A stretch of 64,000 nt of DNA from Lysobacter sp. S4-A87 (GTDB taxonomy: Bacteria; Pseudomonadota; Gammaproteobacteria; Xanthomonadales; Xanthomonadaceae). The DNA lies in assembly GCF_022637455.1 (NCBI RefSeq), contig NZ_CP093341.1:2976001-3040000 (forward strand), given 5' to 3'. Numbering within the stretch: position 1 is the stretch's first letter; each line of letters opens with the position of its first letter. The notes beneath the pieces were generated by a model. That model was not told the DNA's origin and searched no databases. It saw only the letters and a program-made list of their open reading frames with translations. Shown here one piece after another: positions 8,396 to 21,100 of this stretch. The translations under genes and the position numbers were made by a program.

Positions 8396-9073
8396 TCAGG
8401 CGACTGCGTAGCGGCCACCGGGCTGCGAGCGAAGACGCGTCCAGGCCAGCAGCGCGATGCCGGCGACGGCGGCCACGCCACCGAACCAGGGCAACAGCAC
8501 CGAGACGGTCGCGCCAACGGCGAACAGCACCAGGCCCCAGGCAGACGTGTCGGCAGCGGCGGGCGAGGCCGGCGCCGGACGCAGCGCATTGATCACGCGA
8601 TCCAGGCTGAAACGCCCGCCACCGTTGAGCATCAGCGGCAGCAGCATCACCAGGTAGATCAGCGGCAGCTTGTAGTTGCCGTAACCGTCATTGCTGATGG
8701 CATAGCCCTGCCACAGCTCCGACAGGCTCGACCAGTCCGACGGCCAGTGCACGGCGTAGATGGCGACGACCGTCAGCACCCACAGCGTGGCTGCGGCGTA
8801 TCGCGTGCCGATGCCCAGCAGCAGTGCGACGCTGCCGATCAGTTCGAACCAGGTGGCGAGGGTCCAGTTGACGTTGGCGCTGAGCAGGGAGAACGGCAGC
8901 GGGAACTTGTCGCCGAGGTCGGCGAACCAGTTGTCGCCCTGCAGCTTCTCGCGACCGGCTTCGAAGAACTCCCACGCCAGCAGCACGCGCAGGCCGAGCG
9001 GGGAGAGCCATTGGCCGACACCGTCGACGCGCGACAGCAGGCCCGGGGATGTGGTGGAAGGGGTGGCGGACAT
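8396..9073 (-). CDS. hvfD: DoxX-family membrane protein (HvfD-type)
   Basis: The protein has 225 residues and four or more predicted membrane segments, with the DoxX core ([19 protein letters not shown], then [17 protein letters not shown] and [14 protein letters not shown]). DoxX proteins often accompany hvfABC or buf operons; their role is unknown but is tied to redox or membrane stress. The ATG at 9073 was chosen because GAGGA lies 7 nt upstream. It is the first gene of the locus here, 91 nt ahead of the precursor. A TGTAAC hexamer on this strand (9201-9206) could be an ECF-sigma minus-35 element, but no clear minus-10 was seen. Confidence 0.85.
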   Translation of the reverse strand: MSATPSTTSPGLLSRVDGVGQWLSPLGLRVLLAWEFFEAGREKLQGDNWFADLGDKFPLPFSLLSANVNWTLATWFELIGSVALLLGIGTRYAAATLWVLTVVAIYAVHWPSDWSSLSELWQGYAISNDGYGNYKLPLIYLVMLLPLMLNGGGRFSLDRVINALRPAPASPAAADTSAWGLVLFAVGATVSVLLPWFGGVAAVAGIALLAWTRLRSQPGGRYAVA

Positions 9074-9327
9074 TGCGGATTCCTCGGCGAGGCGGTGGGG
9101 ATTCGATGGCGCCATTTCGAGGTCGCGAGGTATCGCGCAGTTGTCGCCGGACCCGCGGTTTTGTCTGCGAGGTTGGCCTGGGCGGCCGCGGATACGTTCA
9201 GTTACAAAGCCGGACGGGGAAGCGCTTCATTGCAGGAATCGGAAGACTGGCTGCCGGACGCCGGCGATTCCGGTGGGCCAAGGCCGGTCGCAGACTTTGG
9301 CCACTTCCCCCGCATCGGAGTTCCACC

Positions 9328-10269
9328 ATGAACCTGCATCTCATCGCCGCCGCCATCCTCGCCGCCGGAATGGCCATCGCCAGTCCTGCACTCGCCCAGA
9401 AGCCGCCGGCATCGCACGCTGCGTCAAGCACCGTTGCGGCGAAGCAGATCCACGTTACCCGCGTCACCCCCGAGTACTGGCGCGTCACCTTCCACAATCC
9501 GCCCTACAACATCTATGGGCCGGAGACGATGCCGCAGTTGAACGAGGTGGTCAGCGCGATCGAGACCGACCCCAGGCTCAAGGTCGTCGTGTTCGACAGC
9601 GACGTGCCCGATTTCTTCCTGACCCATTACGACTTCGTCCCGCCGCTGACGGACACGACCCGTCTTCCGCCCGGCCCGACCGGCCTGCCGCAGCTGCCGG
9701 ACATGCTGGTGCGCATCAGCAAGGCGCCGGTCGTTTCGATCGTGTCGATCCGCGGCCGTGCGACGGGCGTCGGCAGCGAACTCGCCCTGGCCAGCGACAT
9801 GCGCTTCGCCAGTCGCGAGAAGGCCATCCTGTCGCAATGGGAGATCGGCGCGGGCCTGGTTCCCGGCGGCGGCCCGATGGCCCGCCTGCCTCGCTTGATC
9901 GGCCGTGGACGCGCACTGGAGGTGCTGCTGACCGGCAACGACATCGACGGTGCACTTGCCGAGAAGTACGGCTACGTGAACCGTGCGCTTCCCGATGCCG
10001 AGCTGGACCCGTTCGTCGACACCATGGCCCGCCGCATCGCGACGTTTGACAAGCAGTCCATTGGCGAGATCAAGCGCCTGGTCGACGCCAACAGCCTGCC
10101 CGGCAACGACGAGATCGCCGCCGAATGGGAAGGCTTCATCGGCTCGGTCAAGCGCCCGGCGGCGCAACAGCGGATCGGCAAGCTGATGGAGCTTGGCCTG
10201 CAGAAGAATGCCGACGTCGAGAAGCGTATTGCGGACTACACCGGCACGCTGGGTGAAGCTTCGAAGTGA
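9328..10269 (+). CDS. Crotonase-fold protein with a signal peptide
   Basis: The protein has 313 residues. MNLHLIAAAILAAGMAIASP followed by ALAQ is a clear signal peptide, so the enzyme should be periplasmic. The mature part is an enoyl-CoA hydratase/isomerase (crotonase) domain: VTPEYWRVTFHNPPYNIYG at the front, VVSIVSIRGRATGVGSELALA forming the oxyanion-hole region, then GLVPGGGPMARLPRLIGRGRA. CoA thioesters are cytoplasmic, so export implies another substrate, or that CoA binding is no longer used. It is divergent from hvfD with a 254-nt spacer. A GC-rich hairpin lies 17 nt after the stop. Confidence 0.8.
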   Translation: MNLHLIAAAILAAGMAIASPALAQKPPASHAASSTVAAKQIHVTRVTPEYWRVTFHNPPYNIYGPETMPQLNEVVSAIETDPRLKVVVFDSDVPDFFLTHYDFVPPLTDTTRLPPGPTGLPQLPDMLVRISKAPVVSIVSIRGRATGVGSELALASDMRFASREKAILSQWEIGAGLVPGGGPMARLPRLIGRGRALEVLLTGNDIDGALAEKYGYVNRALPDAELDPFVDTMARRIATFDKQSIGEIKRLVDANSLPGNDEIAAEWEGFIGSVKRPAAQQRIGKLMELGLQKNADVEKRIADYTGTLGEASK

Positions 10270-10285
10270 TCGTGGCTTTGGTGGT

Positions 10286-10321
10286 CGCACCCGGGTCCCG
10301 GTGATCGGGGTCCCGGGTGCG
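10286..10321. terminator. GC-rich hairpin, REP-like
   Basis: CGCACCCGGG at 10286-10295 pairs with CCCGGGTGCG at 10312-10321, and a further CTTACCCGGGCC follows at 10331-10342. The arms use the same CACCCGGG ends as the REP family but lack the rest, so this looks like a decayed REP acting as a hairpin after the crotonase gene. There is no T-run, so rho-independent termination is uncertain. Confidence 0.5.
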
Positions 10322-10392
10322 GCCTTTGGCCTTACCCGGGCCACGGTTTGGGGGGGGCGGGCGGGGGGATGGGTGGTCCATTGCCGTCGCGG

Positions 10393-11652
10393 ATGGCTAT
10401 GATCGACACCGTGCCGTCACTCATCGCAGCCGCCCTCGATGCGCTCGTATTCGTCGTCCTCGCCTGGTGCGTGTGGCGCGCGATGGGCCGCTCCATTCCG
10501 ATCGCGGTGATCCCGATCGTCATCGGACTGGTGCTGGCGGCGACCGGCGTAGTGCCGGCGTCATGGGGCCTTCCCTCGGTCATCGGCGACAACATCGGTT
10601 GGGCCGGCGTGCTGGTGCTGGCCTTCGCCGCCGGGCTGGAGACGCGCCAGTCGGCGCACCTTCCCGGGCATGCCGATGCGAGCGCGCAGACGAACGCGCG
10701 CAAGCTGCGCTTCCTCGCCAGCGCCGCGGTCGCGCTGCTGCTGCCCTTCTGCGCCGGTACCATCGCCGCCCATTTCCATTTCACCCAGTTGCCCGGCTGG
10801 GCGGCGCCGCGTGGTGGCGAATGGCTGGGGTCGATTGCGATCGGGCTGTGTGTAGCGGTCAGCGCGCTGCCGGTGCTGATCGGCATCGTGCGCGAACTGG
10901 GGCCATTGCACCGTCCGTTGTCGCAGCTGGCATTGAGCATCGCGGTGATCGATGACGCCGTGCTCTGGATCGGGCTGGCGGCATTGTTGCTGGCAGCCGA
11001 TGGCGGCTCGTTGTTCGATGGCGTGTCGGCTGCGCAGTGGCTTGCGCTGCTGCTCATCGTGGCGCTGGCACTCAGCGCAAGCGCAGTGACGCGCCTGGGC
11101 CTGTCGCCGCCGCGCTGGGCGGCGTGGGCGGTGCTGCCGGTGTTTCTGGCCGTGGGTTCGTGGTCGACCTCGCAGCTGGGACTGCACGAACTGCTGGGTG
11201 CCTACTTCGCCGGCGCGATGGTGCCGCAGGCATGGGCGAAGCAGGTTCCGGTCGAACGCATCGGCCAGTTCGCGCTGCTCGCGCTGGCGCCGCAGTTCTT
11301 CGGTCACAGCGGCCTGAAGATCGACGGCGAAGTGCTGGGCTGGGCGTCGATGCAGGCGGCGGTGTTACTGCTGGTGCTGGCGGTGGGGGCCAAGCTCGCC
11401 GCCGTGCTGATCTGTCCGCCGGCGCCGCGACTGCAGCGCCGTGAAGCACTGGCCGTAGGCGCGCTGCTGCAGTGCAAGGGCCTGATGGAGATCGTGGCGG
11501 CCACTATCCTGCGCGACAAAGGCCTGTTGTCCGAGCACGCATTCGCCGCGCTGGTGACGCTGGCCGTGCTGTCGACGCTGCTGACCGGACCGGCATTCCG
11601 CTGGCTGGTACGCGAGCGCGCAGCCGAGTCCCCAACCCGCGAGATGGCCTGA
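10393..11652 (+). CDS. Cation:proton antiporter (Kef/NhaP-type membrane protein)
   Basis: The protein has 419 residues and about twelve hydrophobic segments starting with LIAAALDALVFVVLAWCVW. Diagnostic parts are a conserved DDAVLWI segment (LALSIAVIDDAVLWIGLAA) and ALLQCKGLMEIVAATI near the C-terminus, as in CPA2-type sodium or potassium/proton antiporters. It would exchange a monovalent cation for protons across the inner membrane. No cytoplasmic TrkA domain is present. The start is uncertain: TTG 10348, ATG 10369, ATG 10393 and ATG 10399 are all in frame. I used 10393, just before the first membrane helix. The gene stands alone, with REP elements after it. Confidence 0.83.
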   Translation: MAMIDTVPSLIAAALDALVFVVLAWCVWRAMGRSIPIAVIPIVIGLVLAATGVVPASWGLPSVIGDNIGWAGVLVLAFAAGLETRQSAHLPGHADASAQTNARKLRFLASAAVALLLPFCAGTIAAHFHFTQLPGWAAPRGGEWLGSIAIGLCVAVSALPVLIGIVRELGPLHRPLSQLALSIAVIDDAVLWIGLAALLLAADGGSLFDGVSAAQWLALLLIVALALSASAVTRLGLSPPRWAAWAVLPVFLAVGSWSTSQLGLHELLGAYFAGAMVPQAWAKQVPVERIGQFALLALAPQFFGHSGLKIDGEVLGWASMQAAVLLLVLAVGAKLAAVLICPPAPRLQRREALAVGALLQCKGLMEIVAATILRDKGLLSEHAFAALVTLAVLSTLLTGPAFRWLVRERAAESPTREMA

Positions 11653-11658
11653 ACCCCC

Positions 11659-11767
11659 GTAGCCCGGGTAAGCGAAGCGCACCCGGGAACGAGGCGCACC
11701 CCGGAACCCAAGCGCACGCTCGAACCGATACACGTGAACCCGGGTGCGCTGCGCTTACCCGGGCTAC
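11659..11767. repeat. Inverted REP pair between convergent genes
   Basis: The forward copy is at 11659-11687 and the reverse copy at 11739-11767, in a 124-nt spacer between the antiporter and the sugar transporter stop codons. The 51-nt centre has no other recognisable feature. The position fits a bidirectional 3' hairpin. Confidence 0.88.
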
Positions 11768-11776
11768 GTTCTGGTG

Positions 11777-13078
11777 TCAGTGGCGCGGATGGGCAATCGC
11801 TGCGCCTGCGGGCTGGCCGAGATGCTCGGCCACCCTGGAACCGCGCATCCCGTACCACGCGATATACGCGTAACAGGCCAGCGGCACCGCGAATGCCGCC
11901 TGGATGCCGATGCGGTCGGCCAGTCCGCCTTGCAGCATCGGTACCAGCGCGCCACCGACGATCGCCATCACCAGCAGGCTAGAGGCCTTGCCCGTCAGCG
12001 GTCCCATGCCCTCGATCGCCGACGCGAAGATTGTCGGGAACATGATCGAATTGAACAGGCCGATCGCCAGGACACTCCACATGGCGATGTTGCCGTGCGT
12101 GCCCATCGTCGTCGCCAGCAGTGCCGCCGCGACCACCGCGAACAACGCCAGCAGCTTGCGCGCATCGATCACGGTCATCAGCGCCGCACCGATGAACCGC
12201 CCGACCATCGCCCCGCCCCAGTAATAGACCAGGTAACGGCTGGCGGTGGCCTCACTGAGCCCGCCGATGTCGGGCTGGGCCATGTAGTTGATCAGGAAGC
12301 TGCCGATCGAAACCTCCGCGCCGACGTACAGGAAGATCGCCAGCACGCCCCAGCGCAGGTGCGAATGCTGCAGCGTCTCGCGGTAGGTGTGGTGGTGCAG
12401 CGTGTCGCCGGCGTCGGTCGCCTCGCGCAGCGACGGGATGCGAAGCAGCAGCACCAGTGCCGCCATGGCGAGCAGGCCGCCTGCCAGCAGCAGGTACGGC
12501 ACCTGCACCGACTGCGCCTGCGTGGTCTTGTACGCGGCCACCGCCTCCGGTGCCATCGCCGCCAGCTGGTCCGCGCCCAGCACCGCGCCGGACAGGATCA
12601 ACGGGCCGATGAAGAACGGAAAGACCGTCGTGCCCAGCGAGTTCAGCGCCTGCGCCAGGTTGAGGCGGCTGTGCGAAGTCGCCGGGTTGCCGAGCAGGCT
12701 GATGTAGGGATTGGCGGCGACCTGCAGCAGCGTGATGCCACTTGCCAGCACGAACAGCGCCGCCAGGAAGACCGCATACGAAGGCAGTCGCGCCGCCGGG
12801 TAGAACATGGCCGCACCCACCGCCGCCGTCAGCAGGCCAATGACGATGCTGGACTTGTAGCCGATCCGCGACACGATCGCGCCCGACGGCAACGACATCA
12901 GGAAGTAGGCCCCGAAGAAGGTGAACTGGATCAGCATCGTCTGCGCGTAGTTCATCGCGAACACGGCTTTCAGGTGCGGGATCAGCACATCGTTGAGGCT
13001 GGTCATGCCGCCCCACGCGAAGAAGATCAGGCTGATGATCGCGATGGTGACGGGAGTGGACAGCTGGCGTTGCTTCAT
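11777..13078 (-). CDS. Sugar MFS transporter, FucP/GluP type
   Basis: The protein has 433 residues and twelve predicted membrane helices. IISLIFFAWGGMTSLNDVLIP at the N-terminus and GITLLQVAANPYISLLGNP are hallmarks of the FHS family (FucP, glucose/galactose GluP), proton-driven sugar importers in the inner membrane. In this setting glucose from beta-glucosides is the most likely substrate. It is the third gene of a minus-strand operon after the GH3 enzyme and the polysaccharide deacetylase. Glucokinase at 27939-28964 would phosphorylate the imported sugar. Confidence 0.9.
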   Translation of the reverse strand: MKQRQLSTPVTIAIISLIFFAWGGMTSLNDVLIPHLKAVFAMNYAQTMLIQFTFFGAYFLMSLPSGAIVSRIGYKSSIVIGLLTAAVGAAMFYPAARLPSYAVFLAALFVLASGITLLQVAANPYISLLGNPATSHSRLNLAQALNSLGTTVFPFFIGPLILSGAVLGADQLAAMAPEAVAAYKTTQAQSVQVPYLLLAGGLLAMAALVLLLRIPSLREATDAGDTLHHHTYRETLQHSHLRWGVLAIFLYVGAEVSIGSFLINYMAQPDIGGLSEATASRYLVYYWGGAMVGRFIGAALMTVIDARKLLALFAVVAAALLATTMGTHGNIAMWSVLAIGLFNSIMFPTIFASAIEGMGPLTGKASSLLVMAIVGGALVPMLQGGLADRIGIQAAFAVPLACYAYIAWYGMRGSRVAEHLGQPAGAAIAHPRH

Positions 13079-13106
13079 GTGGGCTCCGCTGACGAAAGTG
13101 TGGGCC

Positions 13107-13944
13107 TCAGGGGGCGCCCGGTGCGTTGCTGACCGCCGCCTGCTGCTGCCTGACGTGGGTCATGATGTTGACGAAGGTGTCGACCCAGTACACATCGCGG
13201 TGCCGGGCCAGGTAATCGAGGAGCTCGTCGTGCGCATTGGCCGAAGTGGTGAGGTAATCGCCGCCGACCCCGTGGAAGGTCAGGCTGACCAGGCCGTGCC
13301 GGCGCCTGGCCTCCTTCACCAGGGCGATCATCTGCTTGCCCGTCATCCCGTCCGTCGAGACGACCGTGACGGCAGCCGGGTCCATCTGCGAGACATTGGC
13401 GGTGATGGCGTTGCCGCCGATGCGGACACCGACGAAGGCGTCGGCGACCAGCGCCAGGTAGTTGCCGTCCTGCGCGGTGGCTTCATTGCAGGGCAGGGCC
13501 AGCGTGCGGCGGGTGTTGCCGTCGATCGCATTGAGCATCGTGCTGGCCAGCAGCACCTGCTCCTTCATCTGCATCGCCGTGGTGGTGTCCAGATCGCGCT
13601 GCGGCTCGACCCACTCATGGCCCTTGGCCGAACGCGAGCACTGGTGGAACAGCGTGTGGTTGCCCAGTTCGTGGCCGTTGGCGGCGGCGGCACGCCAGTC
13701 GGCAAGACGCGCTGCCACCGGCTTGTTGGCCATCACCAGGTAGAACGACCCCTTGAAGCCGTGCCGGTCGAGGGCGGGGATGGCGATGTCGAGCTGCGAG
13801 TCGAGCGCATCGTCGTAGCCAAGGCTGACCGCAGCCTGGCGACCCTGCGGCCAGGCGAACTCCTCGGCGGCCAGCGCGGCATGCGAGCACGCCAGCGCCG
13901 CCAGCAGGACCAGCGCCGCTGTCGCGGCGCGTGGCCTGGTCGCC

Positions 13945-13973
<29 letters not shown>
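13107..13973 (-). CDS. Exported polysaccharide deacetylase (NodB-homology)
   Basis: The protein has 288 residues. A signal region (AALVLLAALACSHAALA) is followed by a NodB fold: AAVSLGYDDALDS holds the first-motif Asp pair, GHELGNHTLFHQC is the HxxxH metal motif, and LVSLTFHGVGG near the end holds the last-motif His. The expected reaction is metal-dependent removal of N- or O-acetyl groups from a polysaccharide outside the cytoplasm. The ATG at 13973 overlaps the end of the GH3 gene by 29 nt, which suggests coupled translation. A longer start at 14060 would add a basic 29-residue leader and seems less likely. Confidence 0.85.
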
Positions 13974-16479
<2,506 letters not shown>

Positions 16480-16555
16480 CGTGTGTTCCCCATGGCCGGA
16501 TTGTGAAGCGGCAAGCTGATCGCGATCGTGCCTTGGCAGCGAGCGAATCAGCCAG

Positions 16556-16571
16556 TTGACAGCGCTGTCAA
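16556..16571. promoter_or_regulatory. LacI-type operator between GH3 and regulator genes
   Basis: TTGACAGCGCTGTCAA is a perfect 16-bp palindrome with the CG-centred AGCGCT core typical of LacI-family sites. It lies 77 nt before the GH3 start and 227 nt before the regulator start, in a 318-nt divergent spacer where I see nothing else of note. An identical copy lies before the TonB receptor (18022-18037). The likely binder is the adjacent LacI protein. Confidence 0.75.
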
Positions 16572-16797
16572 TACAAGGGCGAATGCGCCCTTGTCAACGT
16601 TCGCGGCCGCCGGGCGTGCCGGAATGTGGACTCGTCCAGACTTGGCGGAGGCCTGTGCAGGCGACGCTGTTGCGCCGCAGCAAGCCTTTGCGATGCATAC
16701 TCTGGCCGCTCGGAGCCGTGGCCGGTCCTGTCATCGTGGACCGGTACGGTTCTGGCACCATCTGCCGCGTTCCGCCCCCTGGAGCATCCGTCGCTCA

Positions 16798-17805
16798 ATG
16801 CGTATTCGAATCGAGGATGTCGCCGCCGCTGCCGGCGTGTCGATGAAGACTGTCTCGCGCGTGCTCAACAACGAGCCCAACGTGCGCGAGGAGATGCGCG
16901 AGCGCGTAATGCAGGCGGTGACCGAGCTGCAGTACAAGCCCAATCCATCCGCGCGCAGCCTTGCCGGCCAGCGTTCGTACAGCGTGGCGCTGGCCTACAA
17001 CAACCCGTCGCGCAACTACATGATGGAAGTGCAGAACGGCATGCTCGAGGCCTGCCATGCCAGCAACTACAACCTCTTCCTGGCCGCGGTCAGCCTGGGC
17101 CGCGAGCGCGTCGCCGACATCCAGGGCCTGTTCCGCAACTTCGGCCCGGACGGCGTGCTGCTGATCCCGCCGCTGACCGACGACAAGCTGATCATCGACG
17201 AGCTGGAGAAGATGGGTGTGCCGTTCGCCTGCATCGCGCCCAAGAGCGCCGCTGGCCGGATCGGCGTGGCCATGGACGAGACGACGGCGGTACTTGAACT
17301 GATGGCCAAGCTCGTCGAGCTGGGTCATACCCGCATCGGCCACATCAAGGGCGCCACCGCGCACGGCGCCTGCCGCTGGCGCTTCGACGGTTATAGAAAG
17401 GGCCTGCAGAACGCCGGGATCGCCTTCGATCCGGAACTGGTGGTGCAGGGCGCGTTCTCGTTCGAGTCCGGCTGCGCCGGCGCGCAGGCGCTGCTGGACC
17501 TGCGCAAGCCGCCGACGGCGATCTTCGCCGCCAACGACGACATGGCGGCCGGCGTGATTCGCGTTGCACGCGAGCGCGGATTGAACGTGCCAGGTGACCT
17601 GTCGGTATGCGGCTTCGACGACACGCCGATCTCGCGCCATATCTATCCGTCGTTGACCACCATCCGCCAGCCCACGTCCGAGATGGGACGACTGGCCACG
17701 CTCGAATTGCTGGCCAGGATCCGCTCGCCGGAGGCCGGTCGCATGCTTCGCGTCGACCATGCACTGGTGATGCGCGAGTCCACGCAGGCGCCTGCACGCC
17801 GCTGA
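16798..17805 (+). CDS. LacI-family transcriptional regulator of the glucan locus
   Basis: The protein has 335 residues. Its N-terminal helix-turn-helix is IEDVAAAAGVSMKTVSRVLN with the hinge PNPSARSLAG, then a periplasmic-binding-like sensor domain (SYSVALAYNNPSRNYMMEVQNG through PPTAIFAANDDMAAGVI and LSVCGFDDTPISR). It would repress the flanking genes until a sugar, probably a beta-glucoside or glucose derivative, binds. The start at 16798 begins the DNA-binding domain, with GGAG 12-15 nt upstream. The identical operators at 16556 and 18022 bracket it, so it can control both the GH3 operon and the TonB-receptor operon. Confidence 0.92.
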   Translation: MRIRIEDVAAAAGVSMKTVSRVLNNEPNVREEMRERVMQAVTELQYKPNPSARSLAGQRSYSVALAYNNPSRNYMMEVQNGMLEACHASNYNLFLAAVSLGRERVADIQGLFRNFGPDGVLLIPPLTDDKLIIDELEKMGVPFACIAPKSAAGRIGVAMDETTAVLELMAKLVELGHTRIGHIKGATAHGACRWRFDGYRKGLQNAGIAFDPELVVQGAFSFESGCAGAQALLDLRKPPTAIFAANDDMAAGVIRVARERGLNVPGDLSVCGFDDTPISRHIYPSLTTIRQPTSEMGRLATLELLARIRSPEAGRMLRVDHALVMRESTQAPARR

Positions 17806-17889
17806 TCCACTAGTCCTCTTGATCGCCCCCCGTCCCTGACCGGTGGCGAATGCATCGCGCATGCAGTTCGCCCATGCAGTTCGTATGGA

Positions 17890-17903
17890 TGCTAGCGCTA
17901 ACA
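17890..17903. promoter_or_regulatory. xyl-box-like site upstream of the TonB receptor
   Basis: TGCTAGCGCTAACA differs at one position from TGGTAGCGCTAACA, the xyl-box I recall for XylR of Xanthomonas. A near-identical site lies before xylB at 38647-38660. It sits 233 nt before the TonB-receptor start and 119 nt before the LacI operator in that promoter. Recognition by XylR (43206-44282) is inferred. Confidence 0.5.
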
Positions 17904-18021
17904 CTTTGCTCCGATGTCTGCTCGCGCACGGCGATCGGACTCGAATTCGCTGCACTGCACAACGGAAAAACGGGGAAAAAACCCGCTTTTTGACCGAAAT
18001 CAGCCTTCTGACAGGGGTGTG

Positions 18022-18050
18022 TTGACAGCGCTGTCAATTCAACGTCAAAT
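18022..18050 (+). promoter_or_regulatory. TonB-receptor promoter overlapped by a LacI operator
   Basis: TTGACAGCGCTGTCAA at 18022-18037 is identical to the site at 16556. Its first six bases equal the sigma-70 minus-35 consensus. TCAAAT at 18045-18050, exactly 17 nt further on, is a plausible minus-10 (4 of 6). Operator and promoter therefore overlap, which fits direct repression. The receptor start is 73 nt downstream. The remainder of the 317-nt spacer holds the xyl-box-like site and nothing else I can name. Confidence 0.65.
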
Positions 18051-18122
18051 CGCCTCGCACTAAAACTGCGGGCCGCGTGGCGACGCCTGCATCTCTATCG
18101 TGAATTCTGGGGAGGAGTTTCG

Positions 18123-21100
18123 ATGAAGCAGTCGCGTGTCGCCCCCAAGCGCACACTTCTTACGTCTGCATTGCTGCTGGCGCTGAGCCAGCCGTTGTAT
18201 GCGCAGCAATCCACATCCAGCACCGAAGCCGGGCAGCGCTCGGCGACGGTCGACGAGGACGCCAGGACGCTTGATACCGTCGTGGTCCAGGGTATCCGCG
18301 GAAGCCTGACCTCGTCGATGAACCTCAAGCGGGACTCGCAGGGTGTCGTCGACGGCATCGTCGCCGAGGACATCGGCAAGTTCCCGGACACCAACCTGGC
18401 CGAGTCGCTGCAGCGCATCAGCGGTGTGTCGATCGACCGCTCGCTCGGCGAGGGCGCGCGGGTCACCGTGCGCGGCATCGGCCCGGACTACAACATGGTG
18501 ATGCTCAATGGCCGGCAGATGCCGGCTTCGAGCAACGCCAACGGCGCCGGCGTGTCCAACTCGCGTGCATTCGACTTCGCCAACCTGGCGTCGGAAGCGA
18601 TCTCCAGCGTCGAGGTCTACAAGACCAGCCGGGCCAGCATCCCGCCCGGCGGCATCGGCGCGACCATCAACATCCGCACGGCACGACCGCTGGAATCCGA
18701 GCCGGTCATCAACGTCGGCATGAAGGCGGTGCACGACACGTCCAACGGCAACCTGCCTGATTCGCTGCAGGGCCACGACATCACGCCCGAGATCTCGGGC
18801 ATCTTCAGCCAGCGCTATTTCGACGGAAAGTTCGGCGTTGCGCTGACCGGGAGCTACCAGGAACGCGACTTCGGCTTCAGCCAGGTCGGCGTGCCCAACG
18901 GCTGGCGTCCGTTCCGCGGCGACGAGAACAACTGGGGCACCATTCCGCAGCCGGGCACGCCGGGCTCGGAGAACATCACCAACCGCCCCGGTCCGACCGA
19001 CATCTATTCGGTTCCGCAGAACCTCAACTACAGCGTCAACGGCGTGCAGCGCCAGCGCACCAACGGCCAGATGACCCTGCAGTGGCAGCCGGTCGACAAC
19101 GTCACCACGACGCTCGACTACACCTACTCCGAGAACAAGATCCAGCAGCAGCGCAACGAGCTGTCGGTGTGGTTCAACTACGGCCCGTCGGTCTCCTCCT
19201 GGACCGATGGCCCGGTGGCCGCGCCGCTGATCTACAAGGAAATCATCAATCCGGCCACCAGCGACGTCTCGATGGGCGGCATGCGCCTGGCCAACGTCAA
19301 CGAGAACAAGTCGCTCGGCTTCAACGTCGACTGGCAGGTCAACGACGCCCTCGACCTGTCGCTGGACTACCACAATTCCTCGGCAGAGACGCGCCCGGAC
19401 AGCCCGTGGGGCTCTGCCGGCGTGCTGGGCATGTCGGCGTTCGTGCGCGGCGACACCACCGCGGACTTCAGCCGCGACTTCCCGGTGCTGACCATCGCGC
19501 TTCCGCCGGGCGTGGCGCAGGTTGATCCGTCGCAGGCGCTGGTGTCCGGTTCGGTGTTCAACAACGCCTACAACAAGTCGGAGATCGAACAGACCCAGGT
19601 CAAGGGCCGGTTCGAATTCGGCGAGTACTCCGGGCTCGACTTCGGCGCGTCCTATACCGATGTCGAGAACCGCACCGCGTTCGGCTTCATGCAGCGCGAT
19701 ACCTGGGGCGGCGTCGGCACAGCAGCCGATTACGACGACAGCATCTTCTCCCCGGACAACATGGGGGACTACTTCGAGAGCTTCTCCGGCCACAACGATC
19801 CGGCCTTTACCGACCGCTTCCTGCTGTTCGATTTCGATCGCCTGCGGGCCCGCGCGGCGGAGCTGACCGGTCACCCCGAGTGGTACCGGGCGCCGGACGC
19901 GTTCACCCGCGACCTGCGCACGGAAGAGAAGTCCACCGGCGGCTACATGCAGTACACGACGACCTTCAACTGGTCGATGCCGCTGAACCTGGCGGCGGGC
20001 GTGCGCTACGAGAAGACCGAGGTGACCTCGTCGGCGCTGGTGCCCAACGCCACCGGGATTTCGTGGAGCGCGGCGAACGAGCTCAATCTCAACTTCGGCG
20101 ATCCGGGCTTTGCCACCCTGCGGGGCGAATACGACTACTGGCTGCCGAACCTGGACGCCAGCCTCGACATCACCGACAGCATCATCCTTCGCGGCAGCTA
20201 CAGCCAGACCATCGGCCGGCCGGGCTGGGCGGACATTCAGGGCGGACGCACGCTCGACCAGATCGTGCGCGTCGACGGCGGCACCGGCACCCAGGGCGAT
20301 CCGACCCTCAAGCCGCTGCTGTCGGACAACTTCGACCTGTCGTTCGAGTGGTACTTCGCCGAGTCGAGTTACGTGTCGGTGGGCTACTTCCGCAAGGACA
20401 TCGAGAACTACATCGGTACCTCGCAGATCGTCGACGTCGGCGGCAGCGACGGCGAGACGCCGTTCAACCTGCACACGCCGGTGGGCGGCGGTTACTGGAA
20501 CGCGGCGTTGGCCAACGGCTGCCCGCAGGCGGACGTGGTGTGCATCCGCAACTACATCCTGGGCAACTTCAACGGCCAGCCGGGTGTGACCGCGACCGGC
20601 ACCGACGCCAACGGCAACATGACCGGCACGATCAACGGGCTGGCCAGCGACCCGCTGGCAAGCTTCAGGATCACCACGCCGGCCAACAAGCAGGACTCCA
20701 CGCTCGACGGCTGGGAATTCAACGTCCAGCACGTGTTCGGCGAGACCGGCTTCGGCATCGCCGCCAACTACACGATCGTCGACAGCCCGGACCTGAACTA
20801 CGACAACGCCGTGCTCGGCGGACAGTTCGCCCTGGTCGGCCTCAGCGACTCGGCCAACCTGGTGCTGTTCTACGAGAAGTACGACTGGTCGGTCCGCACC
20901 GCCTACAACTGGCGCGACCAGTTCCTGTCCGCGGTGTTCGACGGATCGGGCATTCCGAACCCGAACTACGTCGATGACTACGGCCAGCTCGACATCAGCA
21001 TCGGCTACCAGATCAACGAGCAGATGTCGGTGCAGTTCGAGGGCATCAACATCACCGACGAGACGGTGCGCGTGTTCGGTCGCAACGAGCGGCAAACGCT

